DNA from: Parvularculaceae bacterium | Lineage (GTDB): Bacteria > Pseudomonadota > Alphaproteobacteria > Caulobacterales > Parvularculaceae | Reading direction: 5' to 3' | Length of the DNA: 64,000 bases | NCBI GenBank assembly: GCA_028284065.1 | Contig: JANQSJ010000011.1 | Location: forward strand, 248,001 to 312,000 | Shown here: positions 18,390 to 27,186 of the stretch, piece by piece | How the letters are laid out: the number at the start of each line of letters is the position of its first letter | Position numbering within the stretch: the first letter of the stretch is position 1 | Made by a program: the position numbers and the translations under genes | The notes under the pieces: generated by a model | What the model saw: only the letters and a program-made list of their open reading frames with translations | The model's database searches: none | Told to the model about the DNA's origin: nothing

Positions 18390-19046
18390 CTACTCCCCCA
18401 GCAATTCCGTCACAACGCCGGAGCGCTCCTCAACCAACTCTTCGCCGGTCTTCCAGACATCCTCGCCTTTCCAGGCTTCCGAAAGCTCGGCCCGCCAGGC
18501 GGCGTCCATGGGCGACGCTTCAAAGTAGCGGCGGAGGAATTTCTCCGTGGTCCGACGCTCCTCAAACGCCGGGCGACGCTCGCGCGCGCCGGTGAAGACG
18601 TTTCGGCTCGTCGGCTCGTGGAACATGAATTGCGCGTCCCGGGCGGCGAGACGGGTCTCGCCGGCGAGGAATATCGGGACGCACATGGAAAGGCACTCTC
18701 GGTCCGGGCCGACAACCGTGACGAGGTCATGGGTCGCGCGCATGCGCTCAAGCGCCTCGATCACCGCCCTGCCCTCCATGACGGCGCCGCCCGGCGAGTG
18801 CAGCTCAATGACGAAGGCGTCGACCTCCGGCCCCAGCCGCGCGTACGCCTCCTCGAAGCGACGGGCCATGGGCGTCTCGATTGGCTGGGTCCAGGTCAGG
18901 ATCGCCGCGCGATCTTCAACCCTGACGGCGAGCCGTCCCCTGTCGGCGAAGGCCGCGCGGTCATTGCGCCAGGCGAGCAGCGCCATGAGCGCGAGCGCGG
19001 CGACAAGGAGGAGCGCACGGGCGCGGCCATTCTGATTCTTCTGCAT
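18390..19046 (-). CDS. ClpP/crotonase-fold periplasmic protein (COG3904-like)
   Basis: 218-residue protein with an N-terminal membrane anchor (ALLLVAALALMALLAW) and a ClpP-like fold. Seen: FVIELHSPGGAVMEGRAVIE, the oxyanion/SPGG segment, then ECLSMCVPIFLAGETRLA, where the Ser before Met-Cys is at the usual nucleophile site, and AQFMFHEP, a typical third-strand motif. Such proteins are predicted periplasmic serine proteases, but activity of this branch is not established. The frame is open ~110 codons further upstream; that extension is Arg-rich shadow sequence, and the ATG at 19046 just before the membrane anchor is preferred. Confidence 0.75.
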   Translation of the reverse strand: MQKNQNGRARALLLVAALALMALLAWRNDRAAFADRGRLAVRVEDRAAILTWTQPIETPMARRFEEAYARLGPEVDAFVIELHSPGGAVMEGRAVIEALERMRATHDLVTVVGPDRECLSMCVPIFLAGETRLAARDAQFMFHEPTSRNVFTGARERRPAFEERRTTEKFLRRYFEASPMDAAWRAELSEAWKGEDVWKTGEELVEERSGVVTELLGE

Positions 19047-19240
19047 TTTGGGGATTCGGCCCCGCGGGAGCTGCTTCGGTCTCGGGTCGGCGCAATGGAT
19101 CAGCTTAAAGCGTCGATCTTGCGGCGGCCCAGTTGCGCAATCAAGCGCCGCCGCGGAAACGCCGCATTCCGGCATTGTCGTCCTCGCCTGAACCCGGCAT
19201 GACATGGTCGACAAACACAACGCAGCGGAGCGCCCCGCCC

Positions 19241-19912
19241 ATGCATGTCCTCGACGCCGTGAAAGCCCGTATCTCCACGCGCGCCTTTCTGCCAGATCAC
19301 GTCCCTGAGGCGGAGGTGCGCGCGCTCCTCGACGATGCGCGCTGGGCGCCGTCGGGCGGCAATCTTCAGCCATGGAAGGTCCACGTCGTCCTTGGCCCCG
19401 CCCGCGACCGGCTGGTGGAGACGGTTAAGAAAGCGATCGCCGAAAATCCGTTTGCGGACGAGGCGGAGCTCGCCATCTATCCGCCAAGCCTTTGGGAGCC
19501 GCACCGGACGCGCCGCTATCAGCTCGGCGAGGACATGTACGCGCTCCTCGGCATTCCGCGCGAGGACAAGCCCGCCCGCCTGCAATGGCTCCTCAACAAT
19601 TACGAATTCTTCGGCGCGCCGGTGGGGCTTTTCTTCTCCCTCGACCGACGCTTCGACAAGGGCCAGTGGGCGCATCTCGGCATGCTCATGCAGACGATCG
19701 CGCTTCTGGCGCTGGAGCGCGGCCTCGCCACCTGCATGCAGGAGGCGTGGGCGGCGCGGGCGAAGACGGTGTCGGAATTCTTCGAACTGCCGGAAGGCGA
19801 GCAGCTTTATTGCGGCATGGCGCTCGGCAAACCGGACCCGGACGCGGCGGTAAACAAGCTTCGCTCCGCGCGCGCGGACGTCGACGAGTTCGCGACGATC
19901 CTCTCCGCATGA
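19241..19912 (+). CDS. nitroreductase family protein
   Basis: FMN-dependent NAD(P)H oxidoreductase of the nitroreductase superfamily, 223 residues. Seen: AVKARISTRAF with the flavin-phosphate Arg pair, ARWAPSGGNLQPWKVHVV (the SxxNxQPW motif), LLNNYEFFGAPVGLFF, and GMALGKPDPDAAVN at the C-terminus. Natural substrate unknown. The frame starts earlier, but ATG 19241 has GGAG upstream and begins the conserved N-terminus. The stop overlaps the SRPBCC start by 4 bp, so the two products are probably made together. Confidence 0.9.
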   Translation: MHVLDAVKARISTRAFLPDHVPEAEVRALLDDARWAPSGGNLQPWKVHVVLGPARDRLVETVKKAIAENPFADEAELAIYPPSLWEPHRTRRYQLGEDMYALLGIPREDKPARLQWLLNNYEFFGAPVGLFFSLDRRFDKGQWAHLGMLMQTIALLALERGLATCMQEAWAARAKTVSEFFELPEGEQLYCGMALGKPDPDAAVNKLRSARADVDEFATILSA

Positions 19913-20367
19913 GCGTCTCGGTCTCAGCCGACATCGCCGTCACGGCGCCGGCGTCCCGCGCTTTCGACGCGGCGACGCGGTTACCGCCGCCTGACCTCAT
20001 GCGCGCCCACTGGCCGATGCCCGGCTGCGCCAGCTTTACCGGCCCCGCGCGATGGTCGGCGGTGGGCGAGGAACGACGGCTCGTCATGACCGACGGCAAT
20101 ACGCTGTCGGAAACGCTCGCCGCGTTCGAACCGGGATGTTCTTATGCGACGCGGATCGTCGGCTTTCACGGCTGGTTCGCGCGCCTCGCGGGCCATGCGG
20201 ACGTCGCCTGGGCCTTCACCGAAGAGGGCGGCGAAACGCGCATCGACTGGCGCGTCGACTTCGCGCACGCGGAGGGCGCCTCCCCTATTCTCCTTAGCCT
20301 GGCGACAAAGCCATTCTGGCCGGCCTATATGCGCGGCGGGCTCGGCCGGCTGAAGGCGGCCTTGTAA
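19909..20367 (+). CDS. SRPBCC (START-like) family protein
   Basis: 152-residue soluble protein with the look of a polyketide cyclase/lipid-binding SRPBCC fold. Seen: VSVSADIAVTAPASRAFDAA as the first strand and helix, WFARLAGHADVAWAFTEEGG in the sheet, and a long C-terminal helix (ATKPFWPAYMRGGLGRLKAA). These are pattern-level matches and no catalytic residue can be named. The start overlaps the nitroreductase stop (ATGA), so a function tied to that enzyme, such as handling a hydrophobic substrate, is possible. Confidence 0.72.
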   Translation: MSVSVSADIAVTAPASRAFDAATRLPPPDLMRAHWPMPGCASFTGPARWSAVGEERRLVMTDGNTLSETLAAFEPGCSYATRIVGFHGWFARLAGHADVAWAFTEEGGETRIDWRVDFAHAEGASPILLSLATKPFWPAYMRGGLGRLKAAL

Positions 20368-20466
20368 CTTTACGCTCTGTGGCGCAGCAGGGAGAGGGAA
20401 TTATCAACCTGAATCAAGCCACCGCAGATAACGCCTGATCAACAGACGAATGAACAGCTCCGCCTA

Positions 20467-21264
20467 ATGAAAATCGCGACCTACAATGTGAATTCGATCA
20501 ACGCGCGTCTGCCGCGCGTTCTTGAGTGGCTCGACGAGGCGTCGCCGGACGTCGTCGTCCTCCAGGAGATCAAGTGCGTCGACGAGAAGTTCCCGACCCT
20601 CGAATTCGAGGATCGCGGTTATAATGTCGCCGTCCACGGACAAAAGACCTATAACGGCGTCGCGTTCCTGTCCAAGCATCCGGTTGAGGACATCGTCACG
20701 GGCCTGCCGGGGGATACGTCCGACGACCAGGCGCGCTATATCGAGGCGCTTGTGACGCCAGACGACGCGGCGCCTGTGCGCGTGTGCGGGCTCTATTTGC
20801 CGAACGGCAATCCGGCCCCCGGACCGAAATACGATTACAAGTTGAAATGGATGAAGCGCCTTAAGAAGCGCGCGGAAAGGCATCTTGCGCACGAAGACGC
20901 GCTCGTTCTCGCCGGCGACTTCAACGTCATCCCCCAGGACGAGGACTGCCACGACCCCGCCGCCTGGGCCGACGACGCGCTATTCCGTCAGGAGACGAAG
21001 GACCTCTTCCGGGAGATGCTCAATCTCGGCCTCACGGACGCCATTCGCCAAATATCGCCCGGCGGCGTCGACTACACCTTCTGGGACTATCAGCGCGGCG
21101 CCTGGGAGAAAGACCACGGCATCCGCATTGACCATCTGCTGTTGAGCCCGCAGGCCGCCGATCGCCTGACGGCCGCCGGCGTCGACCGGAAGACGCGCGG
21201 ACGGGAGAAGGCGTCCGACCACGCGCCGGTATGGATCGAGCTCGACGGGAACGGAAACGAATGA
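20467..21264 (+). CDS. xthA: exodeoxyribonuclease III (AP endonuclease)
   Basis: Mg2+-dependent AP endonuclease/3'-5' exonuclease of base excision repair, 265 residues. Seen: MKIATYNVNSINARLPRVL, VVLQEIKCVDEKFP with the metal Glu, LAGDFNVIPQDEDC (GDFN), GVDYTFWDYQ, and RIDHLLLSP with the final SDHAPVWIEL motif. All catalytic elements are intact. The stop overlaps the following esterase start by 4 bp. Confidence 0.96.
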   Translation: MKIATYNVNSINARLPRVLEWLDEASPDVVVLQEIKCVDEKFPTLEFEDRGYNVAVHGQKTYNGVAFLSKHPVEDIVTGLPGDTSDDQARYIEALVTPDDAAPVRVCGLYLPNGNPAPGPKYDYKLKWMKRLKKRAERHLAHEDALVLAGDFNVIPQDEDCHDPAAWADDALFRQETKDLFREMLNLGLTDAIRQISPGGVDYTFWDYQRGAWEKDHGIRIDHLLLSPQAADRLTAAGVDRKTRGREKASDHAPVWIELDGNGNE

Positions 21265-22163
21265 CCCGCAAAAATGCGAGGGCAGCGGGGATTCTGCTCG
21301 CGACTTTAGGCGCGCTGTCGTCGGCGGGCGCGTTCGCGCAGGAACGAACCGCCGAACCTCTGCGCGCAATCGCGACACTTTCCGACACGGATCATTTCTT
21401 TCTAGAGTCGGAAGACCTAGGACGCGGCTTACACATCTTTGTGCGAAAACCCGAAGGCTATGATGACGCGCCGGATTCATTCCCGACGGTATACGCGCTC
21501 GACGGCGACGTCACGTTTCCCATGCTCGCGCCCTATCACCTTCTCCTCGCCTTCGACACCGGCGTCCCCGAAGCGCTGATCGTCGGTATCGCGTACGGAA
21601 CGCTGGATCCTGAGAAAGGCAACTACCGGTCCCATGACTTCTCGACGCCGCCCTTCAGCCCTGACTATGGGCTTGGCGGCGCAGAGGATGAGACGAAAGG
21701 CGCCGCCGCGTTTCACCGGTTCCTGACTGATGTGCTCGTCACGAAGATCGAGCAGGACTACAAGGCCGATCCGCGGCGCCGCATTCTCATCGGCCAGTCG
21801 CGGGGCGCGCACTTCGCGCTCTACTCCGCCTACGACGCGCCAGATGCATTCTGGGGGCGGATCGCCATCAATCCCTCGCTTAAACCCAATAAGGCGCGCT
21901 TCTTCGTCGACCTGTCCAAATTGGCGCGGGCCGACTCAAACCTGTACTTCGCATCTGGCGAGAACGACTGGCCGCGCCTGCGGAAGGAAGCGCTCGCGCT
22001 GTTTGAGCACCTGAACGCGCAGGAGCGCCTGCCCTGGCGGCTGAAGACGGTCACGGTCCCCGCCGCGACCCACGGCGCGAATTATGTGGACATCTATCGC
22101 GAGGGGATGAAGTGGCTGTTTCGCGTGGACGCGCCCGCGCCCGTGGAAACGGACGATCACTGA
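21261..22163 (+). CDS. exported alpha/beta hydrolase, esterase D / Fes-IroE-like
   Basis: 300-residue putative esterase (PF00756-like) with a signal peptide (ILLATLGALSSAGAFAQ). Seen: TVYALDGDVTFPMLAPYHLL and ALIVGIAYGT from the N-terminal sheet, nucleophile elbow LIGQSRGAHFALYSA (Ser in GQSRG), and THGANYVD, likely carrying the catalytic His. Relatives hydrolyse siderophore esters, S-formylglutathione or acyl esters; the substrate here is unknown. The start is taken at 21261 because ATGA overlaps the xthA stop and the signal peptide begins there. Confidence 0.85.
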   Translation: MTRKNARAAGILLATLGALSSAGAFAQERTAEPLRAIATLSDTDHFFLESEDLGRGLHIFVRKPEGYDDAPDSFPTVYALDGDVTFPMLAPYHLLLAFDTGVPEALIVGIAYGTLDPEKGNYRSHDFSTPPFSPDYGLGGAEDETKGAAAFHRFLTDVLVTKIEQDYKADPRRRILIGQSRGAHFALYSAYDAPDAFWGRIAINPSLKPNKARFFVDLSKLARADSNLYFASGENDWPRLRKEALALFEHLNAQERLPWRLKTVTVPAATHGANYVDIYREGMKWLFRVDAPAPVETDDH

Positions 22164-23261
22164 ATGAAATGGTCGGAGGAACAGGACGCGGCGCTGAAGG
22201 CCGTCGATCGCTGGCTCCACCAGGGCGATAGTCAGGTCTTCCGCCTGTTCGGCTATGCCGGCGTCGGCAAGACGACCCTCGCCCGCCACCTCGCCGAGCA
22301 TGCGACGGGAGAGGTCGCCTTCGCGGCATTCACCGGCAAGGCGGCGCATGTCTTGCGGCAAAAGGGCTGCGCAGGGGCGACGACGATCCATGCGCTGATT
22401 TATCGTCCGACCGGGGACGACCCCGGCGACGAGGGCGGCCCGACTTTTTCGCTGCGCCGCGACGCGCCGGCGTCGAAGGCGGACCTCATCATCATCGACG
22501 AGTGCTCGATGGTCGATGAGGAACTGGGGCGCGACCTTCTCTCATTCGGCGCGCCGGTGCTCGTCCTCGGCGACCCGGCGCAGCTGCCGCCGGTGAAAGG
22601 CGGCGGCTTCTTCACAGAGGGCGAGCCGGATTTCATGCTCACCGAAATCCATCGCCAGGCGGCGGACAACCCGATCATTCGCGTGTCGATGGATATCCGC
22701 ATGGGACGCGATCCAGAGACCTACGGGGAGGCGTGCCGCATTATATCGCGCGACGAACTGGAGACCGATATGGTGATGGCGGCCGACCAGACCCTTGTCG
22801 GCACCAACCGCACGCGCAAGCGCTATAACGACCGCATCCGCGCCCTAAAGGGCCATGAGGACCCCTATCCGGAGGCTGGCGAAAAACTCGTCTGCCTCCG
22901 GAATAACAAGAAGAAGGGGCTTCTGAACGGCTCAGTGTGGTCCGTGACGCGGCGCAAGTCGCCGCGCGGGCGCAAGATCGGCCTCGTCCTCGCGCCGGAG
23001 GACGGCCTCGGCGGCAAGACGGTCTCCGTCTCGACGCCCATGGCGATGTTCACGGACGGGCCGGAAAACGTGCCCTGGGAGCAGAAGCGCGGCTCGGACG
23101 AGTTTGACTATGGCTACGCCCTCACCGTGCACAAGGCGCAGGGATCGCAATGGGACGAGGTCGTCCTGTTCGACGAGAGCTACGCCTTTCGCGAGCACCG
23201 CGCGCGCTGGCTCTACACCGGCGTCACCCGGGCCGCGGAGCGGCTTGTGATAGTGCGCTGA
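22164..23261 (+). CDS. SF1B DNA helicase, RecD2/Dda-like
   Basis: ATP-dependent DNA helicase of 365 residues, far shorter than RecD2 and closer to Dda-size SF1B enzymes. Seen: Walker A GYAGVGKTTLA (30-40), motif Ia AAFTGKAAHVL, Walker B IIIDECSMVDEELG, motif III VLVLGDPAQLPPVKGGGFF, motif IV region TEIHRQAADNPIIR, and motifs V-VI ALTVHKAQGSQWDEVVLFDE and RWLYTGVTRAAERLVI. All core motifs are present. It begins directly after the esterase stop. Probably a repair or recombination helicase; its partner is unknown. Confidence 0.92.
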   Translation: MKWSEEQDAALKAVDRWLHQGDSQVFRLFGYAGVGKTTLARHLAEHATGEVAFAAFTGKAAHVLRQKGCAGATTIHALIYRPTGDDPGDEGGPTFSLRRDAPASKADLIIIDECSMVDEELGRDLLSFGAPVLVLGDPAQLPPVKGGGFFTEGEPDFMLTEIHRQAADNPIIRVSMDIRMGRDPETYGEACRIISRDELETDMVMAADQTLVGTNRTRKRYNDRIRALKGHEDPYPEAGEKLVCLRNNKKKGLLNGSVWSVTRRKSPRGRKIGLVLAPEDGLGGKTVSVSTPMAMFTDGPENVPWEQKRGSDEFDYGYALTVHKAQGSQWDEVVLFDESYAFREHRARWLYTGVTRAAERLVIVR

Positions 23262-23276
23262 TACTTCGGCGCCCGC

Positions 23277-24773
23277 TCATCCGGTCCGCCAGACGCCATG
23301 GAAGCCAAGCGGCAGCGGCGCCGGCGCGCGCCACGCCGCGACGGGCCCGTCGGCGATGCGCTCGGCGTCAAAAACGTAGAGCTCGCTCGCCTCGGCCTTG
23401 AGATTGAGGCCTGCGCCCACCAGCCAGCCGCCTGCCGCATCGTCCGGTTTCGGAACGAAGATGTGCTCCTCCACAAGGATGTCCGGACCGAAATCGAAGA
23501 TCTCCCGTTCGCCTTTATCCCAGTTGACCGCCATCACCGCGCTGAAGCGATAGCTCCCTTGGGGCGGCTTGGCGCCTTCCGCGGCGGCGTAGAGACGAGC
23601 GCGCCTCGAGCCGGCGAGGCGCGGATCGATGCGTGGAAACTCTCCGGCGAAGGGCGTCTTTTCGATCGCCCCTCTCCCATCCGGACGCAGGGCGAACATT
23701 GCGGCGACAGGCTCAGGACGCGCCAGCGGTCGTCCGCTCATCACCTTCGCGCCATATTCCGCATCCAGAGTGGGCGCATCGGCGAGGCAGGCGTCGAAGC
23801 GGATCGTTCCATCCGCCTCCTCAAAGGCGTCGGCGGTATGGAAGAGGAAGCCGGCGGGCGCATCGTACGTCCGCCGCTTGGAGAGGTCGTCCTTGTCGAT
23901 GACGAGGATCTTCATGCCTTCCTCGGGGCGCCAATCGAGATTTGCGACAAAGGGCGGACGCCGGCTGCCGACGATCCACGGCGCAAGCGGCAGGATGAGC
24001 TTCGTGCGCGTCATCGCCCAGTCATGGATATAGGCCGCCTGCGGAAGGTCGACGACCTCCGCCGCCTCCACCGCGCCATTTGAGGCGAGCCGCCAGACGA
24101 TAACGCGCGCGGCGCCGAAATCGAGCCCGAAGTTCCAGATGCGGCCGTCGGGCTCGACCTTCGGGTGGGCGGAAAACGGCATATGCGCAAGGTCGTCCCT
24201 GAGGATCTCCAAACCCTCCGTAGACAGTGTTTCCGGGTGGAGACCGTATGGCCCGCCGGCCTCCCACAGCGCCCACAACCGATCCCCGACGGCTAGGAGC
24301 GACGTGTTCGCCGCGTTCGCGTCGTCAGGATTGGCGAGACCGGCGCCTGGGCGACCAGTTGTGCCGAAGCCGCCGGTGACGAAGGCGTCCGCGCTTTCGT
24401 CCCGCTTGCGCTTTGGCGTATCGACAAATCGGGCGGCGACGCTCGCCTCGCCATTAGCGATGCGAAACGCGCGGACGAGGCCGTCGCCGTCGAACCAGTG
24501 GCCGAGCGTCTTCCCGCCGCGCACGAAATGGCCGGGGCCGTTGCGGTAGAGCGCGCCTTCCAGGCCGGCGGGCGCCGCGCCATTGAGCAAGCGCATCGGC
24601 GCCGGGCCTATCCCGCCGGCGGGAGCGTTGTGGAAACCGAGCGGAGCTGAAGCGGCGCGCGCCGCCGCGCCGCCGCCCCCCAACGCGGCGCCGGCTAACC
24701 CGGCGCCTATCGCGCCAAGCGCCCGCCTTCTGCTGACCGCCACAGTCGGCGCGCGTCCCGTCGCCTCGCTCAC
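23277..24773 (-). CDS. carotenoid oxygenase with Tat signal peptide
   Basis: RPE65/CCD-family non-heme iron dioxygenase, 498 residues, cleaving carotenoids or stilbene-type double bonds. Seen: twin-arginine leader AVSRRRALGAIGAGLAGA, ALYRNGPGHFVRGG and GHWFDGDGLVRAF near the N-terminus, and four iron-ligand histidines in SAHPKVEPDG, IHDWAMTR, FHTADAFEEADG and the terminal GFHGVWRTG. Most bacterial relatives are cytosolic, so the Tat leader predicts an unusual folded periplasmic enzyme. It is translationally coupled to the upstream DUF2141 gene (ATGA). Substrate unknown. Confidence 0.92.
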   Translation of the reverse strand: MSEATGRAPTVAVSRRRALGAIGAGLAGAALGGGGAAARAASAPLGFHNAPAGGIGPAPMRLLNGAAPAGLEGALYRNGPGHFVRGGKTLGHWFDGDGLVRAFRIANGEASVAARFVDTPKRKRDESADAFVTGGFGTTGRPGAGLANPDDANAANTSLLAVGDRLWALWEAGGPYGLHPETLSTEGLEILRDDLAHMPFSAHPKVEPDGRIWNFGLDFGAARVIVWRLASNGAVEAAEVVDLPQAAYIHDWAMTRTKLILPLAPWIVGSRRPPFVANLDWRPEEGMKILVIDKDDLSKRRTYDAPAGFLFHTADAFEEADGTIRFDACLADAPTLDAEYGAKVMSGRPLARPEPVAAMFALRPDGRGAIEKTPFAGEFPRIDPRLAGSRRARLYAAAEGAKPPQGSYRFSAVMAVNWDKGEREIFDFGPDILVEEHIFVPKPDDAAGGWLVGAGLNLKAEASELYVFDAERIADGPVAAWRAPAPLPLGFHGVWRTG

Positions 24774-25228
24774 GCGTCGAAGTCCAGCGTTTCGGCGTTG
24801 TCTCCCGCCTTCAGTTCAATGCGCGCAGCGTCCCAGCCCGGCGGCCCGAATGACGGCCTGGCGCCATTGGAGAATGCAAAAGGCTCTGTCGGCAGGCCGA
24901 AGGGATTGGCGTTAAGCTCACCGTCGCCATTTCGGTCATGGTAGGACCGGATAGCGTAGTCGCCGGGTTGGAGATCGTCGAAGCTGACGGTTTGGACTTT
25001 CTCGGAGATTTCGACCCGCACCGCGCGCGCCGGCTCGCCATCGCCGCCATAGCTCTCCGCATCGGCGTAAAGCGCGATCATCGCAGCGCCGCCGGAGCCA
25101 TCCGTCTTCACCGTTATGTCGAGGCTCGCACGCGCGCCAGGGTCGGACTGCGCGGCGGCGGCGCTCCGCCAGTGAAGGCCGACGCTCGCGCCGGCGGCGA
25201 TGAGGGCGGCTGAAACAGCTAATCTCAT
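24770..25228 (-). CDS. DUF2141 family exported protein
   Basis: 152-residue secreted protein of DUF2141, function unknown. Seen: signal peptide (MRLAVSAALIAAGASVGL), SLDITVKTDGSGGAAMIALY as the first strands, then GDYAIRSYHDRNGDGELNAN and FGLPTEPFAFSNGA, which are the hallmark segments of the family. The DxNxDGxL loop resembles an EF-hand-like calcium site. The stop overlaps the carotenoid oxygenase start by 4 bp. DUF2141 proteins are often found near carotenoid genes, so a role in handling pigment or its products is plausible but unproved. Confidence 0.85.
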   Translation of the reverse strand: MRLAVSAALIAAGASVGLHWRSAAAAQSDPGARASLDITVKTDGSGGAAMIALYADAESYGGDGEPARAVRVEISEKVQTVSFDDLQPGDYAIRSYHDRNGDGELNANPFGLPTEPFAFSNGARPSFGPPGWDAARIELKAGDNAETLDFDA

Positions 25229-25404
25229 GTGTTGTCTCCTGTTGATACCGATCGCGACGCGGACGCTGTGGCGCCGACGCTTCGCGTCGATCTGGATGCT
25301 GCAGGCGTCTCTCGGCTAAGGGAAGCGCCCTTGCGCGAATGCGTTGCGGCGCTTCGTATATGCCGGTTATCGTCGCTGGCGATGCGCTAACGACGAAACA
25401 TAGC

Positions 25405-26229
25405 ATGAACAAACTGAATGCGCCTTTCGCCCGCGCGACCGGGTTTGTGGTAATTGCTGCCTCGCTGGCGGCGCTCGCGGGCGTTTACAACACCAACCTC
25501 CTCGGCTGGCCGGTCGTTTGGTTTTATTGGGCAGGCCTCATCGGCGCCGGCGTCTGGCTCGGCGGCGCCATCAACGGGCAGCTGGCGCCGGCGCTCTTGC
25601 GCCTACCCTGGGCGGGACGCTGGCTCATCATGTCGGCGGCGGTGACCGCGCCGATGTTCGGGATCGTCTCCACCGCGCAGACGCTGATAGGACACCCTGT
25701 GTCGGCCGCCGGATTTCCGGACCTCGCGGCGAAAGTGTTTTTCGTCAGCGCTGCGATTACGGGCGCGCGCATGCTGCCGGAACGCAATGCGGGCCCCCAA
25801 CTGGCCGAAGCGCCTGCCGACAGCGTGTCCGTCAGCGACGCGCCGACTGATGGATCGCGCGCCACGCCGGCCGCGTTGGAAGGCGCGGCCGCTCGGCTCT
25901 CAAGTCGCCTGCCCGATCGACTGAAAGGGGCGGATATCTGGGCGCTCTCAGCGGAAGATCATTATGTGCGCGTCCATACGGCCGCCGGCGACGACCTCGT
26001 CCTGATGCGCCTCTCCGACGCCATCGCCGAAATGGACGGCGTCGATGGCGCCCGCGCGCACCGCTCCTGGTGGATCGCCCGCGCAGGGGTCGCGGCGGTG
26101 AAACGACGGACGGAGGGCGGCGTTATTGTCCTCAAGAACGGCGCCGAAGCGCCGGTCTCGCGGCGCAGGTTCGCCGACTTGATCGCGGCGCGATGGCTGG
26201 AGGCTGAAGGCGCGTCTCAGGCTGAGTGA
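25405..26229 (+). CDS. membrane-bound LytTR transcriptional regulator
   Basis: 274-residue protein with four hydrophobic segments in the first ~120 residues (FVVIAASLAALAGVYN, WPVVWFYWAGLIGAGVWLGG, WLIMSAAVTAPMFG, AKVFFVSAAITGARML) and a C-terminal LytTR DNA-binding domain (ADIWALSAEDHYVRVHTAAG, MDGVDGARAHRSWWIA, VVLKNG-like end). It has no receiver domain, so the membrane part is presumably the sensor. It is divergent from the DUF2141-carotenoid oxygenase pair across 176 bp, which makes that operon its most likely target. Start chosen at MNKLNAPF; an earlier Met at 25339 is possible. Confidence 0.83.
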   Translation: MNKLNAPFARATGFVVIAASLAALAGVYNTNLLGWPVVWFYWAGLIGAGVWLGGAINGQLAPALLRLPWAGRWLIMSAAVTAPMFGIVSTAQTLIGHPVSAAGFPDLAAKVFFVSAAITGARMLPERNAGPQLAEAPADSVSVSDAPTDGSRATPAALEGAAARLSSRLPDRLKGADIWALSAEDHYVRVHTAAGDDLVLMRLSDAIAEMDGVDGARAHRSWWIARAGVAAVKRRTEGGVIVLKNGAEAPVSRRRFADLIAARWLEAEGASQAE

Positions 26230-26332
26230 GCTCTATCGAGGCGAGAGACATATATCCGAATACGGATGACTGAAATCACTTGGTTTGTCGTCGGCTAAAG
26301 TAGAACGGGCGCGTGGTCCTAGACCTATCCAA

Positions 26333-26353
26333 CCCGGCGCCTCATGCGCCGGG
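26333..26353 (-). terminator. GC-rich hairpin at the end of the lipoprotein gene
   Basis: CCCGGCGC and GCGCCGGG form a perfect 8-bp stem around a 5-base loop that contains the stop codon of the minus-strand lipoprotein gene. It lies between that gene and the converging LytTR gene. There is no U-run after it on either strand, so it may be a weak or Rho-assisted terminator, or simply an mRNA 3'-end stabiliser. Confidence 0.35.
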
Positions 26354-27040
26354 CCCACACGAAAGACCGCCATTAGCGTTCTGGGAGATCGACGCACGCC
26401 CCATTGTGCGAAGATAAACATCCGATCCGCTTTCAAGATAGCGAACCTTCAGCAACGCCGGCTCTGCAAGATCAAGCGCGCACGTCTGTTCGCCGCAATC
26501 GATGCCCCCGCTTGACACATTGGAGGCGCCGTAAATTTCGATTGAATCGTTCGACGCGATGCGGCTCAACGCCAAATGGACAGGCGCGCCCCCGACCGGC
26601 CGACAGTCAATCACCAAGCCAGGGCGAGGCGTATGGGGCGCGCAATAGAACTTATTGTCCTTATACTTAATATCAAACTCGCCAGAGCCGCGAAAATACT
26701 TTACAGTTCTGGTTTCTGCATTCTCGGCGCGGATGTATATATCATCGCCGGGACCAATCTTTAAGGCAACCTCGCCAAGTACACAGGTTCTTATAAAATA
26801 CGGGGGCGAAGAATTGCGACTCCCCCGCAGCGGCGGATCAAGTTCGTCCGGCCGACCGATGTGGTAGCGATTGCCGTAGTTGCCACATGTGTACGACAAC
26901 ACCTCCGCTTCAATCTCAGTCCGCGCCGCGGCATCATCGACGACTTCACACATGAAGTCCGCTCCGCGGTCACCGCAACCCGCCGCCAGCGAAATCGCTG
27001 CGCCCACCAACCAGGCATTTCTCACTGCGGAGTCATTCAT
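26342..27040 (-). CDS. putative lipoprotein, unknown function
   Basis: 232-residue protein I do not recognise. Seen: short signal peptide with lipobox SLAAGC (the Cys about 22), seven further cysteines that could form disulfides in the periplasm, beta-rich sequence, and no catalytic motif. An AGGGGGG ribosome site sits 6 bases before the ATG. The gene and its upstream region are clearly richer in A/T than the neighbours and codon use is less biased, which suggests recent arrival. It is flanked by the LytTR gene (convergent) and purT. Confidence 0.7.
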   Translation of the reverse strand: MNDSAVRNAWLVGAAISLAAGCGDRGADFMCEVVDDAAARTEIEAEVLSYTCGNYGNRYHIGRPDELDPPLRGSRNSSPPYFIRTCVLGEVALKIGPGDDIYIRAENAETRTVKYFRGSGEFDIKYKDNKFYCAPHTPRPGLVIDCRPVGGAPVHLALSRIASNDSIEIYGASNVSSGGIDCGEQTCALDLAEPALLKVRYLESGSDVYLRTMGRASISQNANGGLSCGPGA

Positions 27041-27186
27041 TTGTCGCCCCCCTAAAATGCTAGACCCGTCCGAGAGCCGTTGTTGAAAATTGATTGGGAT
27101 TAATTCTTATCTATTCGACACTATTTCAGACCGGTGTTAAAATTGGGTTGTCGCTCTTTCAAAACAGTTTTTCTTAGCTGAACGGA

